This document shows, piece by piece, positions 27,305-36,468 of a DNA stretch of 64,000 nucleotides. The number at the start of each line of letters is the position of its first letter. The stretch's first letter is position 1. Source of the stretch: Bacillus rhizoplanae (GTDB lineage Bacteria > Bacillota > Bacilli > Bacillales > Bacillaceae_G). The notes below the pieces were generated by a model. It saw only the letters and a list, made by a program, of their open reading frames with translations. It was not told the origin of the DNA and did not search any database. The position numbers and the translations under genes were made by a program. The stretch spans positions 186,001-250,000 of the forward strand of contig NZ_CAKJTI010000002.1 in NCBI RefSeq assembly GCF_917563915.1. Reading direction: 5' to 3'.

Positions 27305-27697
27305 ATGGATACTATGGATACTATGGGTCGTCACGTAATCGCGGAACTTTGGGATTGCGATTTCGACAAACTTAATGATATGCCTTATATTGAAAAATTA
27401 TTTGTGGATGCAGCACTTCGAGCAGGCGCTGAAGTACGTGAGGTTGCTTTCCATAAATTTGCACCACAAGGTGTAAGTGGGGTTGTAATTATTTCTGAAT
27501 CTCACTTAACAATCCACAGCTTTCCAGAACATGGTTATGCAAGTATTGATGTATATACTTGCGGTGATCGCATTGATCCGAATGTTGCTGCAGAGTACAT
27601 CGCTGAAGGTTTGAGCGCAAAAACGAGAGAGAGCATTGAACTTCCTCGTGGTACAGGTAGCTTCGAAATTAAACAAAGAGAGACAAAAGCTCTTTAA
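27305..27697 (+). CDS. speD: S-adenosylmethionine decarboxylase proenzyme
   Basis: Makes decarboxylated SAM, the aminopropyl donor for spermidine. It is a pyruvoyl enzyme: the 130-residue proenzyme cuts itself at the Glu-Ser bond in [18 protein letters not shown], and the new serine becomes the pyruvoyl group. The active-site [11 protein letters not shown] is present. Start ATG 27305 gives [10 protein letters not shown]; the ATG at 27323 (M-G-R-H) is closer to the family start, but AAGGGGGAA fits 27305 best. Length is normal for the prokaryotic class. Confidence 0.95.
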   Translation: MDTMDTMGRHVIAELWDCDFDKLNDMPYIEKLFVDAALRAGAEVREVAFHKFAPQGVSGVVIISESHLTIHSFPEHGYASIDVYTCGDRIDPNVAAEYIAEGLSAKTRESIELPRGTGSFEIKQRETKAL

Positions 27698-27723
27698 AAA
27701 AGAAGATAAGTGATTTAAAATGT

Positions 27724-27750
27724 AAAGAGGTGTATAATACACCTCTTTTT
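27724..27750 (+). terminator. Rho-independent terminator after speD
   Basis: AAAGAGGTGTA / TACACCTCTTT stem with T-run. Confidence 0.88.
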
Positions 27751-27752
27751 AA

Positions 27753-27806
27753 TTTATCCGCTATTCGGGGATAGTAAGACCCACACTGATGGGAGTTTCA
27801 CTTTAT
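27753..27806 (+). repeat. Short bcr1 derivative (54 bp, internally deleted)
   Basis: Carries TTTAT plus the first ~30 bp of bcr1 (to AGTAAGACCC) fused to the last ~25 bp (CACTGATGGGAGTTTCACTTTAT). The internal ~100 bp are missing. A near-identical short form occurs in inverse orientation at 61408-61462. Confidence 0.85.
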
Positions 27807-27954
27807 ACAAGGGTAAATTAGTTATTAGAAAGATAAAAAAGAATAACGTACATAAGTATATTTGATTAAGGGTTTATAATATAGAAGAGAAAATTCTTGT
27901 TTATAATGTTTTGGTTTTGTTAAGATAAAATTAAATTGTAAAGGAGTGAATGGA

Positions 27955-28416
27955 TTGCGTTGTCCATCCTGTTTTCACAATGGTACGAGAGTATTGGATT
28001 CGCGTCCAGTTGACGAAGGGCGATCGATTCGTAGAAGAAGAGAGTGCGAAAGTTGTCTCAATCGCTTTACAACATTTGAACGTGTCGAGGAGCCGCCACT
28101 AATTGTTGTAAAGAAAGAAGGAATGCGAGAAGAGTTTAACAAAGAGAAAATTTTGCGCGGTTTAATTAAAGCGTGTGAAAAACGACCTGTATCTTTAAAA
28201 CAACTAGAAGAAATTACGCAACATGTAGAACGTGAATTGCGTAACTTAGGAATGTCAGAAGTAAAAAGCGATATGATTGGTGAAATGGTCATGGAAGAGC
28301 TTCGTGATATTGATGATGTTGCATATGTACGTTTTGCATCTGTTTATCGACAATTTAAAGATTTGAACGTATTTATTGAAGAATTAAAAGATATACTTCA
28401 AAAAGAACGAAAATAA
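27955..28416 (+). CDS. nrdR: Transcriptional repressor NrdR
   Basis: Represses ribonucleotide reductase genes in response to dATP/ATP. It has 153 residues from TTG 27955 (M-R-C-P-S-C), with AAGGAG 8 nt upstream; a GTG at 27946 overlaps that ribosome site. N-terminal zinc ribbon CPSC...CESC with [23 protein letters not shown], then an ATP-cone ([20 protein letters not shown]). Upstream of dnaB and dnaI, linking nucleotide supply with replication initiation. Confidence 0.95.
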   Translation: MRCPSCFHNGTRVLDSRPVDEGRSIRRRRECESCLNRFTTFERVEEPPLIVVKKEGMREEFNKEKILRGLIKACEKRPVSLKQLEEITQHVERELRNLGMSEVKSDMIGEMVMEELRDIDDVAYVRFASVYRQFKDLNVFIEELKDILQKERK

Positions 28417-28452
28417 AAGAGCTAGAAGCGTAAGCTATTAGCTCTTTTTTTC
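28413..28452 (+). terminator. Rho-independent terminator after nrdR
   Basis: AAAGAGCTA...TAGCTCTTTTTTT hairpin over the nrdR stop region. Confidence 0.8.
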
Positions 28453-28489
28453 ACTGATAAGTAGTAACAAACGGAAATATAAATCACAT

Positions 28490-28648
28490 ATATCCCGCTA
28501 TTTGCGGGCCGTAAGATCTCCACCTTGAAATTCTGAGAAAATAAAGAAGAGAGGTAGAGGATAACTGCTGGCATGCGCCTAATTGGTGAGAGCTTTCCGT
28601 CGGTGAGGGGTGAAAAAGCTCCCTTCATTGATGGAAGTTTCACTTTAT
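28490..28648 (+). repeat. bcr1 repeat, full length, diverged
   Basis: Recognisable throughout, with several changes (TCTCCACCTTGAAATTC, CCGTCGGTGAGGGG). The left border reads ATAT instead of TTTAT; the right border TTTAT (28644-28648) is intact. It ends 34 bp before dnaB and may form part of its leader. Confidence 0.88.
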
Positions 28649-28681
28649 GATAAGAATGGATAACAGAAAGGATTTGCAAGG

Positions 28682-30085
28682 ATGGAAAGACAGTCATGGA
28701 TGGAGTTACTGCCAATTGACCGTTATAAAGTAAGCGCAAGAGGACTGCTCAGTAATTATGACCGTAAAGTGCTTACGATGCTATATCAACCGCTAATCGG
28801 TAGTAAAGCTTTTAGTTTATATATGACATTGTGGGGCGAATTGGAGCAGGATCGTTTATTTGGAAGAGAAAATACACACCATTCTATTATGGTAACGATG
28901 CAAATGCAGCTCCCAGATATTTATGAAGAACGTATGAAACTAGAGGCAATTGGACTTTTAAATGTGTATATGAAAAAAGAAAAAGATATTCGCATGTTTA
29001 TTTATGAGTTACAGCCACCTCTCATGCCGAAGCAATTTTTTGATGATATTGTATTAAGTATTTTTTTATATAACCGCTTAAGCAAGGCAAAATACAATCA
29101 AGTAAAGCAATATTTTTTAGAAGAAGAATTTGACTTCGTTTCTTATGAAAATACGACACGATCCTTTAATGAGGTGTTTGGCTCGTTTAATCCAGGACAA
29201 GTTGAGTATGCCAAGGAAGAACTGCTTATACCAAATACAACTGTGATGCCGAGCAGAGCGCAGGGCAAGGCACCTCAGCTCTGGAATGATTTCTTTGATT
29301 TTTCATTATTTGTAGAAGGATTATCAGCGCTCGTTCCGCGCAAAGCCATTACAGAACAGATGCGTGAATGTGTGCTGACATTAGCTTACGTATACGGGAT
29401 TGATCCGCTATCTATGCAAAATATTGTTCTTGGTGCTGTTACGGAACATCATACAATTGATATGGAACGACTGCGAAAAGGTGCGCGTGATTGGTACCAA
29501 TTTGAGAATGGACAAGCGCTCCCGGTATTTAGTGAACGAACGCAGCCACTGCATGCGCGGACAATGAAAGAGAAAGAACCGACGACACAAGAAGAAATGC
29601 TCATTAAACAGTTAGAAGAAATTTCGCCAAGAGAGTTATTAAAAGAAATTTCGGGCGGAGCTGAGCCGACGAAAGCTGATTTGCAAATTATTGAAGAAGT
29701 GATGCTGAATCAGAAGCTAACACCAGGCGTTGTAAATGTGCTGATTTATTATGTGATGCTTCGTTCTGATATGAAGCTAGCGAAATCGTACGTGGAAAAA
29801 ATCGCTGGACATTGGGCTCGTAAAAAAGTTACAACGGTAACGGAAGCGATGAGTCTTGCGAAAGAGGAAAACCGTCAATATCAAGAATGGGCAGAAACAA
29901 AGAAAAAAGGAAAGACGACGAAGAAAACAGTTCGTAAAGAACTTGTACCAGATTGGTTAAAGGAACAAGCTGAAGAGAGCGAACAATTGGCTGAACAATC
30001 GAATCGCAGTGAAGGTCATGAAAAATTAGAAGAAGAGCGTAAAAAGTTAGAGGAAGAGCTAAAAAAATATAAGCGAAACGAATAG
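28682..30085 (+). CDS. dnaB: Replication initiation and membrane attachment protein DnaB
   Basis: Gram-positive DnaB (not the helicase): with DnaD and DnaI it loads the replicative helicase at oriC and at stalled forks. It is 467 residues, the normal size. A winged-helix DDBH1-like N-terminal half is followed by a DDBH2-like segment (VMLNQKLTPGVVNVLIYYVMLRSDMKLAKSYVEKIAGHWARKKV) and a very charged Lys/Glu C-terminus. ATG 28682 follows GAAAGGATTTGCAAGG. dnaI begins 26 bp later. Confidence 0.93.
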   Translation: MERQSWMELLPIDRYKVSARGLLSNYDRKVLTMLYQPLIGSKAFSLYMTLWGELEQDRLFGRENTHHSIMVTMQMQLPDIYEERMKLEAIGLLNVYMKKEKDIRMFIYELQPPLMPKQFFDDIVLSIFLYNRLSKAKYNQVKQYFLEEEFDFVSYENTTRSFNEVFGSFNPGQVEYAKEELLIPNTTVMPSRAQGKAPQLWNDFFDFSLFVEGLSALVPRKAITEQMRECVLTLAYVYGIDPLSMQNIVLGAVTEHHTIDMERLRKGARDWYQFENGQALPVFSERTQPLHARTMKEKEPTTQEEMLIKQLEEISPRELLKEISGGAEPTKADLQIIEEVMLNQKLTPGVVNVLIYYVMLRSDMKLAKSYVEKIAGHWARKKVTTVTEAMSLAKEENRQYQEWAETKKKGKTTKKTVRKELVPDWLKEQAEESEQLAEQSNRSEGHEKLEEERKKLEEELKKYKRNE

Positions 30086-30111
30086 AAGAGAGCTCCCTTT
30101 GAGGTGAAGAA

Positions 30112-31050
30112 ATGGAACCAATTCAAAATACATTTGCGAAGTTAATGCAAAATGAAAATTTTAAGAATAGATATGAAGTATTAAAACAAGAGGTAATGGT
30201 GCATCCGCGTATAAAAAAGTTTATAGAAGAGCATCAAGGTAAAGTGACAACGTCCATGGTAGAACGCAGCCTTGTGAAGTTATATGAGTACATTGGACAA
30301 AGTGTTGGATGTGAAGATTGTCCGAACTTAGAGTCATGTAAAAACATGATTCAAGGATATGAACCAAAGCTTATCATTCAAGGTAAGATGATTGATATTC
30401 AATATGATCGTTGCGTAAGAAAAGTGGCTTATGATGAGAGGAAGAAACATGAGAAGTTAATTCAAAGTGTGTATATGCCAAGTGATATTTTGCAAGCTTC
30501 TATGGAAAATTTAGACCCATCAGATTTAGAGCCTCGGTTTCAGGCAATTCGTGCGGCTAATGAATTTTTAAGTGCATATGAGCCTGGAAAAAAAGTGCAG
30601 GGACTATACTTTCATGGACCATTTGGTGTAGGGAAAACTTATCTTTTAGGAGCAATTGCCAATGAAATGGCGTTGCGAAAAATAAGTTCTATGATTGTGT
30701 ATCTACCAGAATTTTTGCGTGAAATTAAAAGTTCATTGCAAAATAATACAATTAGTGAAAAGATTGATGCAGTGAAGCGTGTACCAGTATTAATGTTAGA
30801 TGATATTGGAGCAGAAGCGATGTCGAGCTTTGTGCGCGATGATGTACTTGGAGCAATTTTACAATTTCGTATGCTGGAGAACTTACCGACGTTTTTTACA
30901 TCTAACTTTGATTTTAAACAGTTGGAACATCATTTAACATATACACAGCGCGGAGAAGAAGAAGAAATGAAAGCGGCCCGTATTATGGAGCGTATCAAAT
31001 ATTTAGCGAAGCCGATTCCTATTGGTGGGAAAAACCGCCGGCATACGTAA
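30112..31050 (+). CDS. dnaI: Primosomal protein DnaI (helicase loader)
   Basis: AAA+ ATPase that loads the replicative helicase. It has 312 residues. The N-terminal helicase-binding domain has the zinc-binding cluster CEDCPNLESC and a later Cys in YDRC. The AAA+ core has Walker A GPFGVGKTYLLG, Walker B VLMLDDIGAE and sensor residues in FFTSNFDF and AARIMERIKYLA. GAGGTGAAGAA precedes ATG 30112. Co-transcribed with dnaB; terminator follows at once. Confidence 0.95.
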   Translation: MEPIQNTFAKLMQNENFKNRYEVLKQEVMVHPRIKKFIEEHQGKVTTSMVERSLVKLYEYIGQSVGCEDCPNLESCKNMIQGYEPKLIIQGKMIDIQYDRCVRKVAYDERKKHEKLIQSVYMPSDILQASMENLDPSDLEPRFQAIRAANEFLSAYEPGKKVQGLYFHGPFGVGKTYLLGAIANEMALRKISSMIVYLPEFLREIKSSLQNNTISEKIDAVKRVPVLMLDDIGAEAMSSFVRDDVLGAILQFRMLENLPTFFTSNFDFKQLEHHLTYTQRGEEEEMKAARIMERIKYLAKPIPIGGKNRRHT

Positions 31051-31082
31051 AGAGCAAGCAGCGAGCTTGCTCTTTATTTTTT
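31049..31082 (+). terminator. Rho-independent terminator after dnaI
   Basis: AAAGAGCAAGC / GCTTGCTCTTT stem followed by ATTTTTT. Confidence 0.88.
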
Positions 31083-31200
31083 GGAAGGAAATATAATAAA
31101 GCACTACTTTGAATGATAAATTACTTTACGCTTGTATCATTTTTTGTACATCCCCCTAATATATATGGAAATAGCAAGGATTATAAAAGGGGGGACAAAA

Positions 31201-32082
31201 GTGATTGAAATCTGCTTTGAAGAAAAAAATGATGCTATTGTTATATATAAAGAGCTGAAAAAACGGACAGATGATATATATGCAGAAATAAGCATTTATT
31301 TGTATGAACAAATGGTGATTGTTCATATACCAATACAAGAATCATGCTACATTGATCGAGTGGTTATCCCTGTACTTGTTCAATATATTATAAATACAAA
31401 ACAAGATGAATGGATAAGTGATATTTTAAAAGAGAAGTTTTACTATGAAGAGCGAGAAGAACGAATTCAAATTTTACATATGGCTCATTCTATTTTAAAT
31501 GGGAGACGTAAGGGGCTAACAGATGCACCTTCTAAACAAAGAGGGAAAGAATTGGTAGTTTCTTCCTTGCGGGGGTGGATGCATGATACGATGTCTTTTT
31601 CGTTTGAAGCATACATTCGTTTTCGCTTGAGAAAGTACAATGAATTTTTATATCGCACTACAGAGATGGCGATAGATGAATATAAGTTAGAACAAGAGTA
31701 TCAAATGTTTGTGGAAACGCTCCGGCAGCAAGTAAGCAGCCGAAAGTCGCGTTTGTCATGCTTGCATCTTGTGTTTGATGACAGTTTTATTTTTTATGAT
31801 GAAAAGGGAGCTCGTTTAAAACAAGATAAACTTGTTCAGTATATAGAAGAAGAATTACTCTCTCAAAAAGACTTGTACATCGATCCGAATATTATGGCGC
31901 CGCTTCTTTCAATCTCGCCTAAAACAATTCATCTGTATACGAAAGAGCAAGATCATAATATGATTGTGACAATTCAAAATGTGTTTCAAGAGAGAGTACA
32001 ACTATATGCGCTTCATGAATTTGAAAAGAATGTGAAAAATTATAAAAATAAAGGGAACGCCCTTGATTTTCTAAATTTTTGA
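31201..32082 (+). CDS. ytxC: YtxC-like sporulation protein
   Basis: Position between dnaI and thrS matches B. subtilis ytxC, a DUF-type gene linked to sporulation. I choose GTG 31201 (M-I-E-I-C-F), which has AAAGGGGGGAC 5 nt upstream; an open extension to 31132 has no ribosome site. This gives 293 residues, near the B. subtilis length. The protein is mainly helical and hydrophilic with no membrane segment; residues ~115-145 (SLRGWMHDTMSFSFEAYIRFRL) look most conserved. Biochemical role unknown. Confidence 0.78.
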   Translation: MIEICFEEKNDAIVIYKELKKRTDDIYAEISIYLYEQMVIVHIPIQESCYIDRVVIPVLVQYIINTKQDEWISDILKEKFYYEEREERIQILHMAHSILNGRRKGLTDAPSKQRGKELVVSSLRGWMHDTMSFSFEAYIRFRLRKYNEFLYRTTEMAIDEYKLEQEYQMFVETLRQQVSSRKSRLSCLHLVFDDSFIFYDEKGARLKQDKLVQYIEEELLSQKDLYIDPNIMAPLLSISPKTIHLYTKEQDHNMIVTIQNVFQERVQLYALHEFEKNVKNYKNKGNALDFLNF

Positions 32083-32121
32083 GCATATAATTACGTACAT
32101 ACATGAAAATATATTGAAATG

Positions 32122-32361
32122 TTACGATGAGGACATGAGTTATTATCTACGATTCTCAGAGAGGGAAGCCTTAGGCTGTGAGCTTCTTAATACGAGATTA
32201 TTACTTACCACCTCTGAACTTCAGCAGTGAACGAAATTCTAGTAATTGCTGACGGTAAATGCCGTTAAAATGAACTTGAGCAGTTAGCAATGCGTTAGCT
32301 GGAACAAGGGTGGAACCACGAATTCAACACTCGTCCCTTTTTATAGGGACGGGTGTTTTTT
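32122..32361 (+). promoter_or_regulatory. T-box leader of thrS (specifier ACC)
   Basis: tRNA-sensing T-box riboswitch. Stem I begins near ACGATGAGGACATGAG; the specifier loop shows ACC (Thr) at 32207-32209 in the typical context codon-A-CCTCTG. The T-box sequence AAGGGTGGAACCACG is at 32306-32320. The terminator pairs CACTCGTCCC (32328) with GGGACGGGTG and ends in TTTTTT. Uncharged threonyl-tRNA is expected to allow read-through into thrS. Confidence 0.95.
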
Positions 32362-32391
32362 ATTTTGACTATGAAAAAGGAGTGACCAAAG

Positions 32392-34323
32392 ATGGCAGAT
32401 GTAGTAAAAATTACATTCCCAGACGGAGCTGTGAAGGAGTTTCCAAAAGGAACAACAACAGAAGACATTGCTGCTTCTATTAGTCCTGGCTTAAAGAAAA
32501 AAGCAATCGCAGGGAAATTAAACGAGGAAATGGTAGACTTACGTACATCGATTGAGCAAGATGGTGCAATTTCTATTGTTACATTAGATTCTGAAGATGG
32601 TCTGTACATTTTACGCCATTCAACAGCCCACCTATTAGCACAAGCATTAAAGCGTTTATATAAAGATGTGAAGTTAGGAATTGGTCCAGTAATCGAAAAT
32701 GGCTTCTACTACGATATCGATATGGAAGAAGCGATTACAGTTGAGGACTTCCCGAAAATTGAAAAAGAAATGCAAAAGATTGTGAACGAGAACTTAGAAA
32801 TCGTTCGTCATGAAGTACCACGTGCTGAAGCACTTCGTCGTTACGAGGAAATTGGCGATGAGCTAAAATTAGAATTAATTAACGATCTTCCGGAAGATGC
32901 GGTTATTTCAATTTATGAACAAGGTGAATTCTTCGACCTTTGCCGCGGTGTTCACCTTCCATCTACAGGGAAGATTAAAGTATTCAAATTGCTAAGCGTA
33001 GCAGGTGCTTACTGGCGCGGCGATAGCAATAATAAAATGCTACAACGTATTTACGGTACTGCATTCGTGAAAAAAGCAGAATTAGACGAGCATTTACGTC
33101 TTCTTGAAGAAGCGAAAGAGCGTGATCACCGTAAATTAGGTAAAGAGTTAAAACTATTTACAAATAGCCAAAAAGTAGGACAAGGTCTACCACTTTGGTT
33201 ACCAAAAGGTGCAACAATCCGTCGTATTATCGAGCGTTACATTGTTGATAAAGAAGCAAGCTTAGGATATGACCACGTATATACTCCAGTATTAGGAAGC
33301 CGAGAGCTTTATGAAACTTCTGGTCACTGGAATCACTACCGAGATGGCATGTTCCCATCAATGGAAATGGATAATGAAGAATTAGTACTTCGTCCAATGA
33401 ACTGCCCTCACCATATGATGGTTTATAAAAACGATATCCACAGCTATCGTGAATTACCAATCCGTATTGCGGAGCTTGGAACAATGCACCGCTATGAAAT
33501 GTCTGGTGCACTATCAGGATTACAACGTGTACGCGGAATGACTTTAAATGATGCGCACATTTTCGTTCGTCCAGACCAAATTAAAGAAGAATTAAAACGC
33601 GTTGTAAACTTAACTTTAGAAGTATACAAAGACTTCGGTTTAGAAAATTATTCATTCCGCTTATCTTATCGTGATCCAGAGGATACTAAAAAGTATTATG
33701 ATGACGATGAAATGTGGGAAAGAGCACAAGGCATGTTAAAAGAAGCTATGGATGAAATGGGTCTTGAGTACTATGAAGCTGAAGGTGAAGCGGCATTCTA
33801 CGGTCCGAAACTTGACGTGCAAGTTCGTACTGCGCTTGGAAAAGACGAAACACTTTCAACTGTACAATTAGACTTCTTACTTCCAGAACGCTTTGAGTTA
33901 ACTTACATCGGTGAAGACGGTAAGCATCATCGCCCAGTTGTTATCCACCGCGGTGTTGTATCAACTATGGAACGCTTTGTTGCCTTCTTAATCGAAGAAT
34001 ATAAAGGTGCATTCCCAACTTGGTTAGCACCAGTTCAAGTGCAAGTAATTCCAGTTTCTCCGCAAGTACATTTAGATTATGCGAAGAAAGTACAAGAAGA
34101 ATTACAACGTGCTGGCATTCGGGTTGAAGTGGATACTCGTGATGAAAAAATCGGTTACAAAATCCGTGAGGCACAAATGCAAAAAATCCCGTATATGCTT
34201 GTAGTAGGTGACAATGAAGTTGCTGAAACTGGTGTGAACGTACGTAAATATGGTGAACAAAAATCAGAAACAATCTCGTTAGATGCATTCGTTGACCTAA
34301 TTAAAGCTGAAGGAAAACGATAA
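32392..34323 (+). CDS. thrS: Threonyl-tRNA synthetase
   Basis: Charges tRNA-Thr. It has 643 residues: TGS domain (~1-62), editing/SAD domain with [14 protein letters not shown] (His pair) and [10 protein letters not shown], class II catalytic core (motif 2 region [28 protein letters not shown], zinc-binding Cys in [13 protein letters not shown]) and C-terminal anticodon-binding domain ([13 protein letters not shown]). AAAGGAGTG precedes ATG 32392. Regulated by the T-box just upstream. Confidence 0.97.
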   Translation: MADVVKITFPDGAVKEFPKGTTTEDIAASISPGLKKKAIAGKLNEEMVDLRTSIEQDGAISIVTLDSEDGLYILRHSTAHLLAQALKRLYKDVKLGIGPVIENGFYYDIDMEEAITVEDFPKIEKEMQKIVNENLEIVRHEVPRAEALRRYEEIGDELKLELINDLPEDAVISIYEQGEFFDLCRGVHLPSTGKIKVFKLLSVAGAYWRGDSNNKMLQRIYGTAFVKKAELDEHLRLLEEAKERDHRKLGKELKLFTNSQKVGQGLPLWLPKGATIRRIIERYIVDKEASLGYDHVYTPVLGSRELYETSGHWNHYRDGMFPSMEMDNEELVLRPMNCPHHMMVYKNDIHSYRELPIRIAELGTMHRYEMSGALSGLQRVRGMTLNDAHIFVRPDQIKEELKRVVNLTLEVYKDFGLENYSFRLSYRDPEDTKKYYDDDEMWERAQGMLKEAMDEMGLEYYEAEGEAAFYGPKLDVQVRTALGKDETLSTVQLDFLLPERFELTYIGEDGKHHRPVVIHRGVVSTMERFVAFLIEEYKGAFPTWLAPVQVQVIPVSPQVHLDYAKKVQEELQRAGIRVEVDTRDEKIGYKIREAQMQKIPYMLVVGDNEVAETGVNVRKYGEQKSETISLDAFVDLIKAEGKR

Positions 34324-34324
34324 G

Positions 34325-34356
34325 AAAAAGTCGCGGTTCGTCCGCGGCTTTTTTTG
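34325..34356 (+). terminator. Rho-independent terminator after thrS
   Basis: AAAGTCGCGG-TTCG-TCCGCGGCTTT hairpin and T-run. Confidence 0.9.
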
Positions 34357-34468
34357 TATGTTTTTGTTTGGTAATAAGAACCAAAGTTCGCTTTGTATAA
34401 AAAAATGTTGCATGTATTCGTTTTGTTTGTTACAATATTTTTTGTTGCTACTTAAGAAGTTTGACTTC

Positions 34469-34497
34469 TTGACACGCATCACGTCCTATGATAGAAT
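34469..34497 (+). promoter_or_regulatory. Sigma-A promoter of infC operon
   Basis: Consensus TTGACA (34469-34474), 17-bp spacer, TAGAAT (34492-34497). The transcript would start near 34503 and carry a ~190-nt leader. Confidence 0.75.
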
Positions 34498-34502
34498 CAT
34501 CA

Positions 34503-34695
34503 AGGATAATAGAATACGGATTTGTGGAACAAGTAGAAGCACCCGCTTCTCACCTGATTGACGCGAAAGCAGTTACCAGGTAAATGTATTTCTTACTTAA
34601 GATATTACAAGTGTGGGTGTCATATACCCGCACTTTTTTGTTTGGGTTCTGCCTTCCCAAAACGTATTCCCATAAAACCTTGGAGGTGGCTTACT
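34503..34695 (+). promoter_or_regulatory. L20-type autoregulatory leader of infC-rpmI-rplT
   Basis: The position, a terminator hairpin AAGTGTGGGTGTCATATACCCGCACTT followed by TTTTTTG (34608-34640 region), and upstream structured segments that could form an antiterminator fit the Firmicute L20 leader, in which ribosomal protein L20 binds its own mRNA and causes early termination. Class assignment rests on position and architecture rather than an alignment. Confidence 0.8.
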
Positions 34696-35211
34696 ATTAG
34701 CAAGGACATGATGATTAACGAGCAAATTCGTGCACGTGAAGTACGTTTAGTTGGTGCAAATGGTGATCAACTTGGAATTAAGTCTCGTCAAGAAGCATTA
34801 GATATGGCTGCAAACGTAAATCTTGATCTAGTATTAGTTGCTCCAAATGCGAAACCACCAGTATGCCGTATTATGGACTACGGAAAATTCCGCTTTGAGC
34901 AACAAAAGAAAGAAAAAGAGCAGCGCAAAAATCAAAAAATCATTAGTATGAAAGAAGTACGTTTAAGTCCAACAATTGATGAACATGACTTTAACACAAA
35001 ACTTCGTAATGCTATTAAATTCTTGGAGAAAGGCGACAAAGTTAAAGCGTCTATTCGCTTTAAAGGTCGTGCTATTACTCATAAAGAAATCGGTCAACGT
35101 GTTTTAGATCGCTTCTCTGAAGCTTGTGCTGAAGTTAGTACAATTGAATCTAAGCCAAAAATGGAAGGACGCAGTATGTTCTTAGTTTTAGCACCGAAAA
35201 ATGATAAGTAA
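34696..35211 (+). CDS. infC: Translation initiation factor IF-3
   Basis: IF-3 checks the start codon and keeps ribosomal subunits apart. The start is the rare ATT codon at 34696 (I-S-K-D-M-M-I-N-E), preceded by TTGGAGGTGGC; infC of other bacteria also uses AUU, which lets IF-3 repress its own translation. This gives 171 residues, normal length. Landmarks: [40 protein letters not shown] linker and the C-terminal domain with [19 protein letters not shown]. First gene of the infC-rpmI-rplT operon. Confidence 0.95.
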   Translation: MSKDMMINEQIRAREVRLVGANGDQLGIKSRQEALDMAANVNLDLVLVAPNAKPPVCRIMDYGKFRFEQQKKEKEQRKNQKIISMKEVRLSPTIDEHDFNTKLRNAIKFLEKGDKVKASIRFKGRAITHKEIGQRVLDRFSEACAEVSTIESKPKMEGRSMFLVLAPKNDK

Positions 35212-35232
35212 TAAATAGAGGAGGAAATCACT

Positions 35233-35430
35233 ATGCCTAAACAGAAAACTCACCGCGGCGCTGCAAAGCGTTTCAAAAAAACAGGATCTGGTAAACTAAA
35301 GCGTTCTCACGCTTACACAAGCCACTTATTCGCTAACAAATCTACAAAAGCTAAACGTAAATTACGTAAAGCTGGTGTAGTAAGCGCTGGTGACTTCAAA
35401 CGTATTCGTCAAATGCTTGACAACATGTAA
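35233..35430 (+). CDS. rpmI: 50S ribosomal protein L35
   Basis: Small basic protein of the large ribosomal subunit. It has 65 residues, very rich in Lys and Arg ([20 protein letters not shown] at the start, [14 protein letters not shown] later). GAGGAGGAAATC precedes ATG 35233, 21 bp after infC. Middle gene of the infC operon. Confidence 0.97.
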   Translation: MPKQKTHRGAAKRFKKTGSGKLKRSHAYTSHLFANKSTKAKRKLRKAGVVSAGDFKRIRQMLDNM

Positions 35431-35470
35431 TTAATATTTTGTTCAGATAGATATCTAGGAGGGAAATAAT

Positions 35471-35830
35471 ATGCCAAGAGTAAAAGGTGGTACGGTTACT
35501 CGTAAACGTCGTAAAAAAATTATTAAATTAGCAAAAGGTTACTACGGTTCTAAACATACATTATACAAAGTTGCTAACCAACAAGTAATGAAATCTTTAA
35601 TGTATGCGTTCCGTGACCGTCGTCAAAAGAAACGTGACTTCCGTAAATTATGGATCACTCGTATTAACGCAGCTGCTCGTATGAACGGTCTTTCTTACAG
35701 CCGTTTAATGAATGGTCTTAAGCTTGCTGGTATCGAAGTAAACCGCAAAATGCTTGCTGACCTAGCTGTTTATGACGAAAAAGCTTTCGCTGAATTAGCA
35801 ACAGCTGCTAAAACTGCTTTAAATAAGTAA
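35471..35830 (+). CDS. rplT: 50S ribosomal protein L20
   Basis: Early-assembly 23S rRNA-binding protein that also represses its own operon in Bacillus. It has 119 residues: a basic extended N-terminus ([20 protein letters not shown]) and a globular C-terminal half ([24 protein letters not shown]). AGGAGGGAAATAAT precedes ATG 35471. Last gene of the operon. Confidence 0.97.
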   Translation: MPRVKGGTVTRKRRKKIIKLAKGYYGSKHTLYKVANQQVMKSLMYAFRDRRQKKRDFRKLWITRINAAARMNGLSYSRLMNGLKLAGIEVNRKMLADLAVYDEKAFAELATAAKTALNK

Positions 35831-35834
35831 TGAT

Positions 35835-35871
35835 AAAAAATCCTTAGGACATTGTTCCTAAGGATTTTTTT
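35835..35871 (+). terminator. Rho-independent terminator after rplT
   Basis: AAAAATCCTTAGGA / TCCTAAGGATTTTT stem with T-run. Confidence 0.92.
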
Positions 35872-35889
35872 GATACAGTATGAAATGCT

Positions 35890-36072
35890 GTGAAAATCGT
35901 TGGTGCTATCGTTGCAACACGTAAAGAGTTACAAGAAGTACTGCAATTTGCTGCGGAAGGAAAAGTAAACGTAATCATTGAAACACATCATCTTCATGAG
36001 ATTAACGATGTTTTTTCTGAAAGGGAAGAAGGAAAGATTAATGGACGTGTTGTGTTAGATATGACAAAGTAG
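35890..36072 (+). pseudogene. Remnant of zinc alcohol dehydrogenase (C-terminal 60 residues)
   Basis: A 60-codon open frame whose protein ([50 protein letters not shown]) reads like the extreme C-terminus of a medium-chain, propanol-preferring alcohol dehydrogenase: the strand after the NAD domain and the closing [10 protein letters not shown]. The catalytic and cofactor domains are absent, a stop codon lies just upstream in frame, and the rplT terminator directly abuts it. I read it as a decayed gene fragment. Confidence 0.75.
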
Positions 36073-36139
36073 GCATAAAAGATACAATAATATAGAAGAA
36101 TAAACATAAAAAGTCGGAGGTATTCTCTGGCTTTTTATG

Positions 36140-36297
36140 TTTATCCCGCTATTGGCGAGCAGTAAGACCCCCACCTCAAGATTGTGAGGAGTCCGAAGAA
36201 GATAGGCGGGGGATAAATTGCTGGCATGCGCCCGATTGGTTCAACTAACCATCAGAGGGGATGGAGAAGACCCCCACTGATGGAAGTTTCACTTTAT
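36140..36297 (+). repeat. bcr1 repeat, full length
   Basis: 158-bp copy with TTTAT at both ends (36140-36144 and 36293-36297). All landmarks present (GGCATGCGCCCGATTGG, CAACTAACCATC, CCACTGATGGAAGTTTCAC). It occupies much of the 396-bp gap before the dUTPase-like gene; the remainder is AT-rich with a likely promoter around 36370-36440. Confidence 0.92.
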
Positions 36298-36468
36298 TTG
36301 AATGAAATATGCTGTGAAATGGGAGTTTGACTTCAGACAATCATGTCTTTCCACGCGAAACTGACACTGTTATAATGTAAGAATGTAACTTGCTTATTTT
36401 CTTATATTTACCATTAGAATGGAACAATATCGGATAATGTTTATTGGATATTGAAGGAGGAGTACGTT

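Noticed and set aside
34558-34695. Upstream in-frame extension of infC starting at 34558
   Set aside because: It runs through the leader terminator and has no ribosome site; family length and TTGGAGGTGG support the ATT start at 34696.
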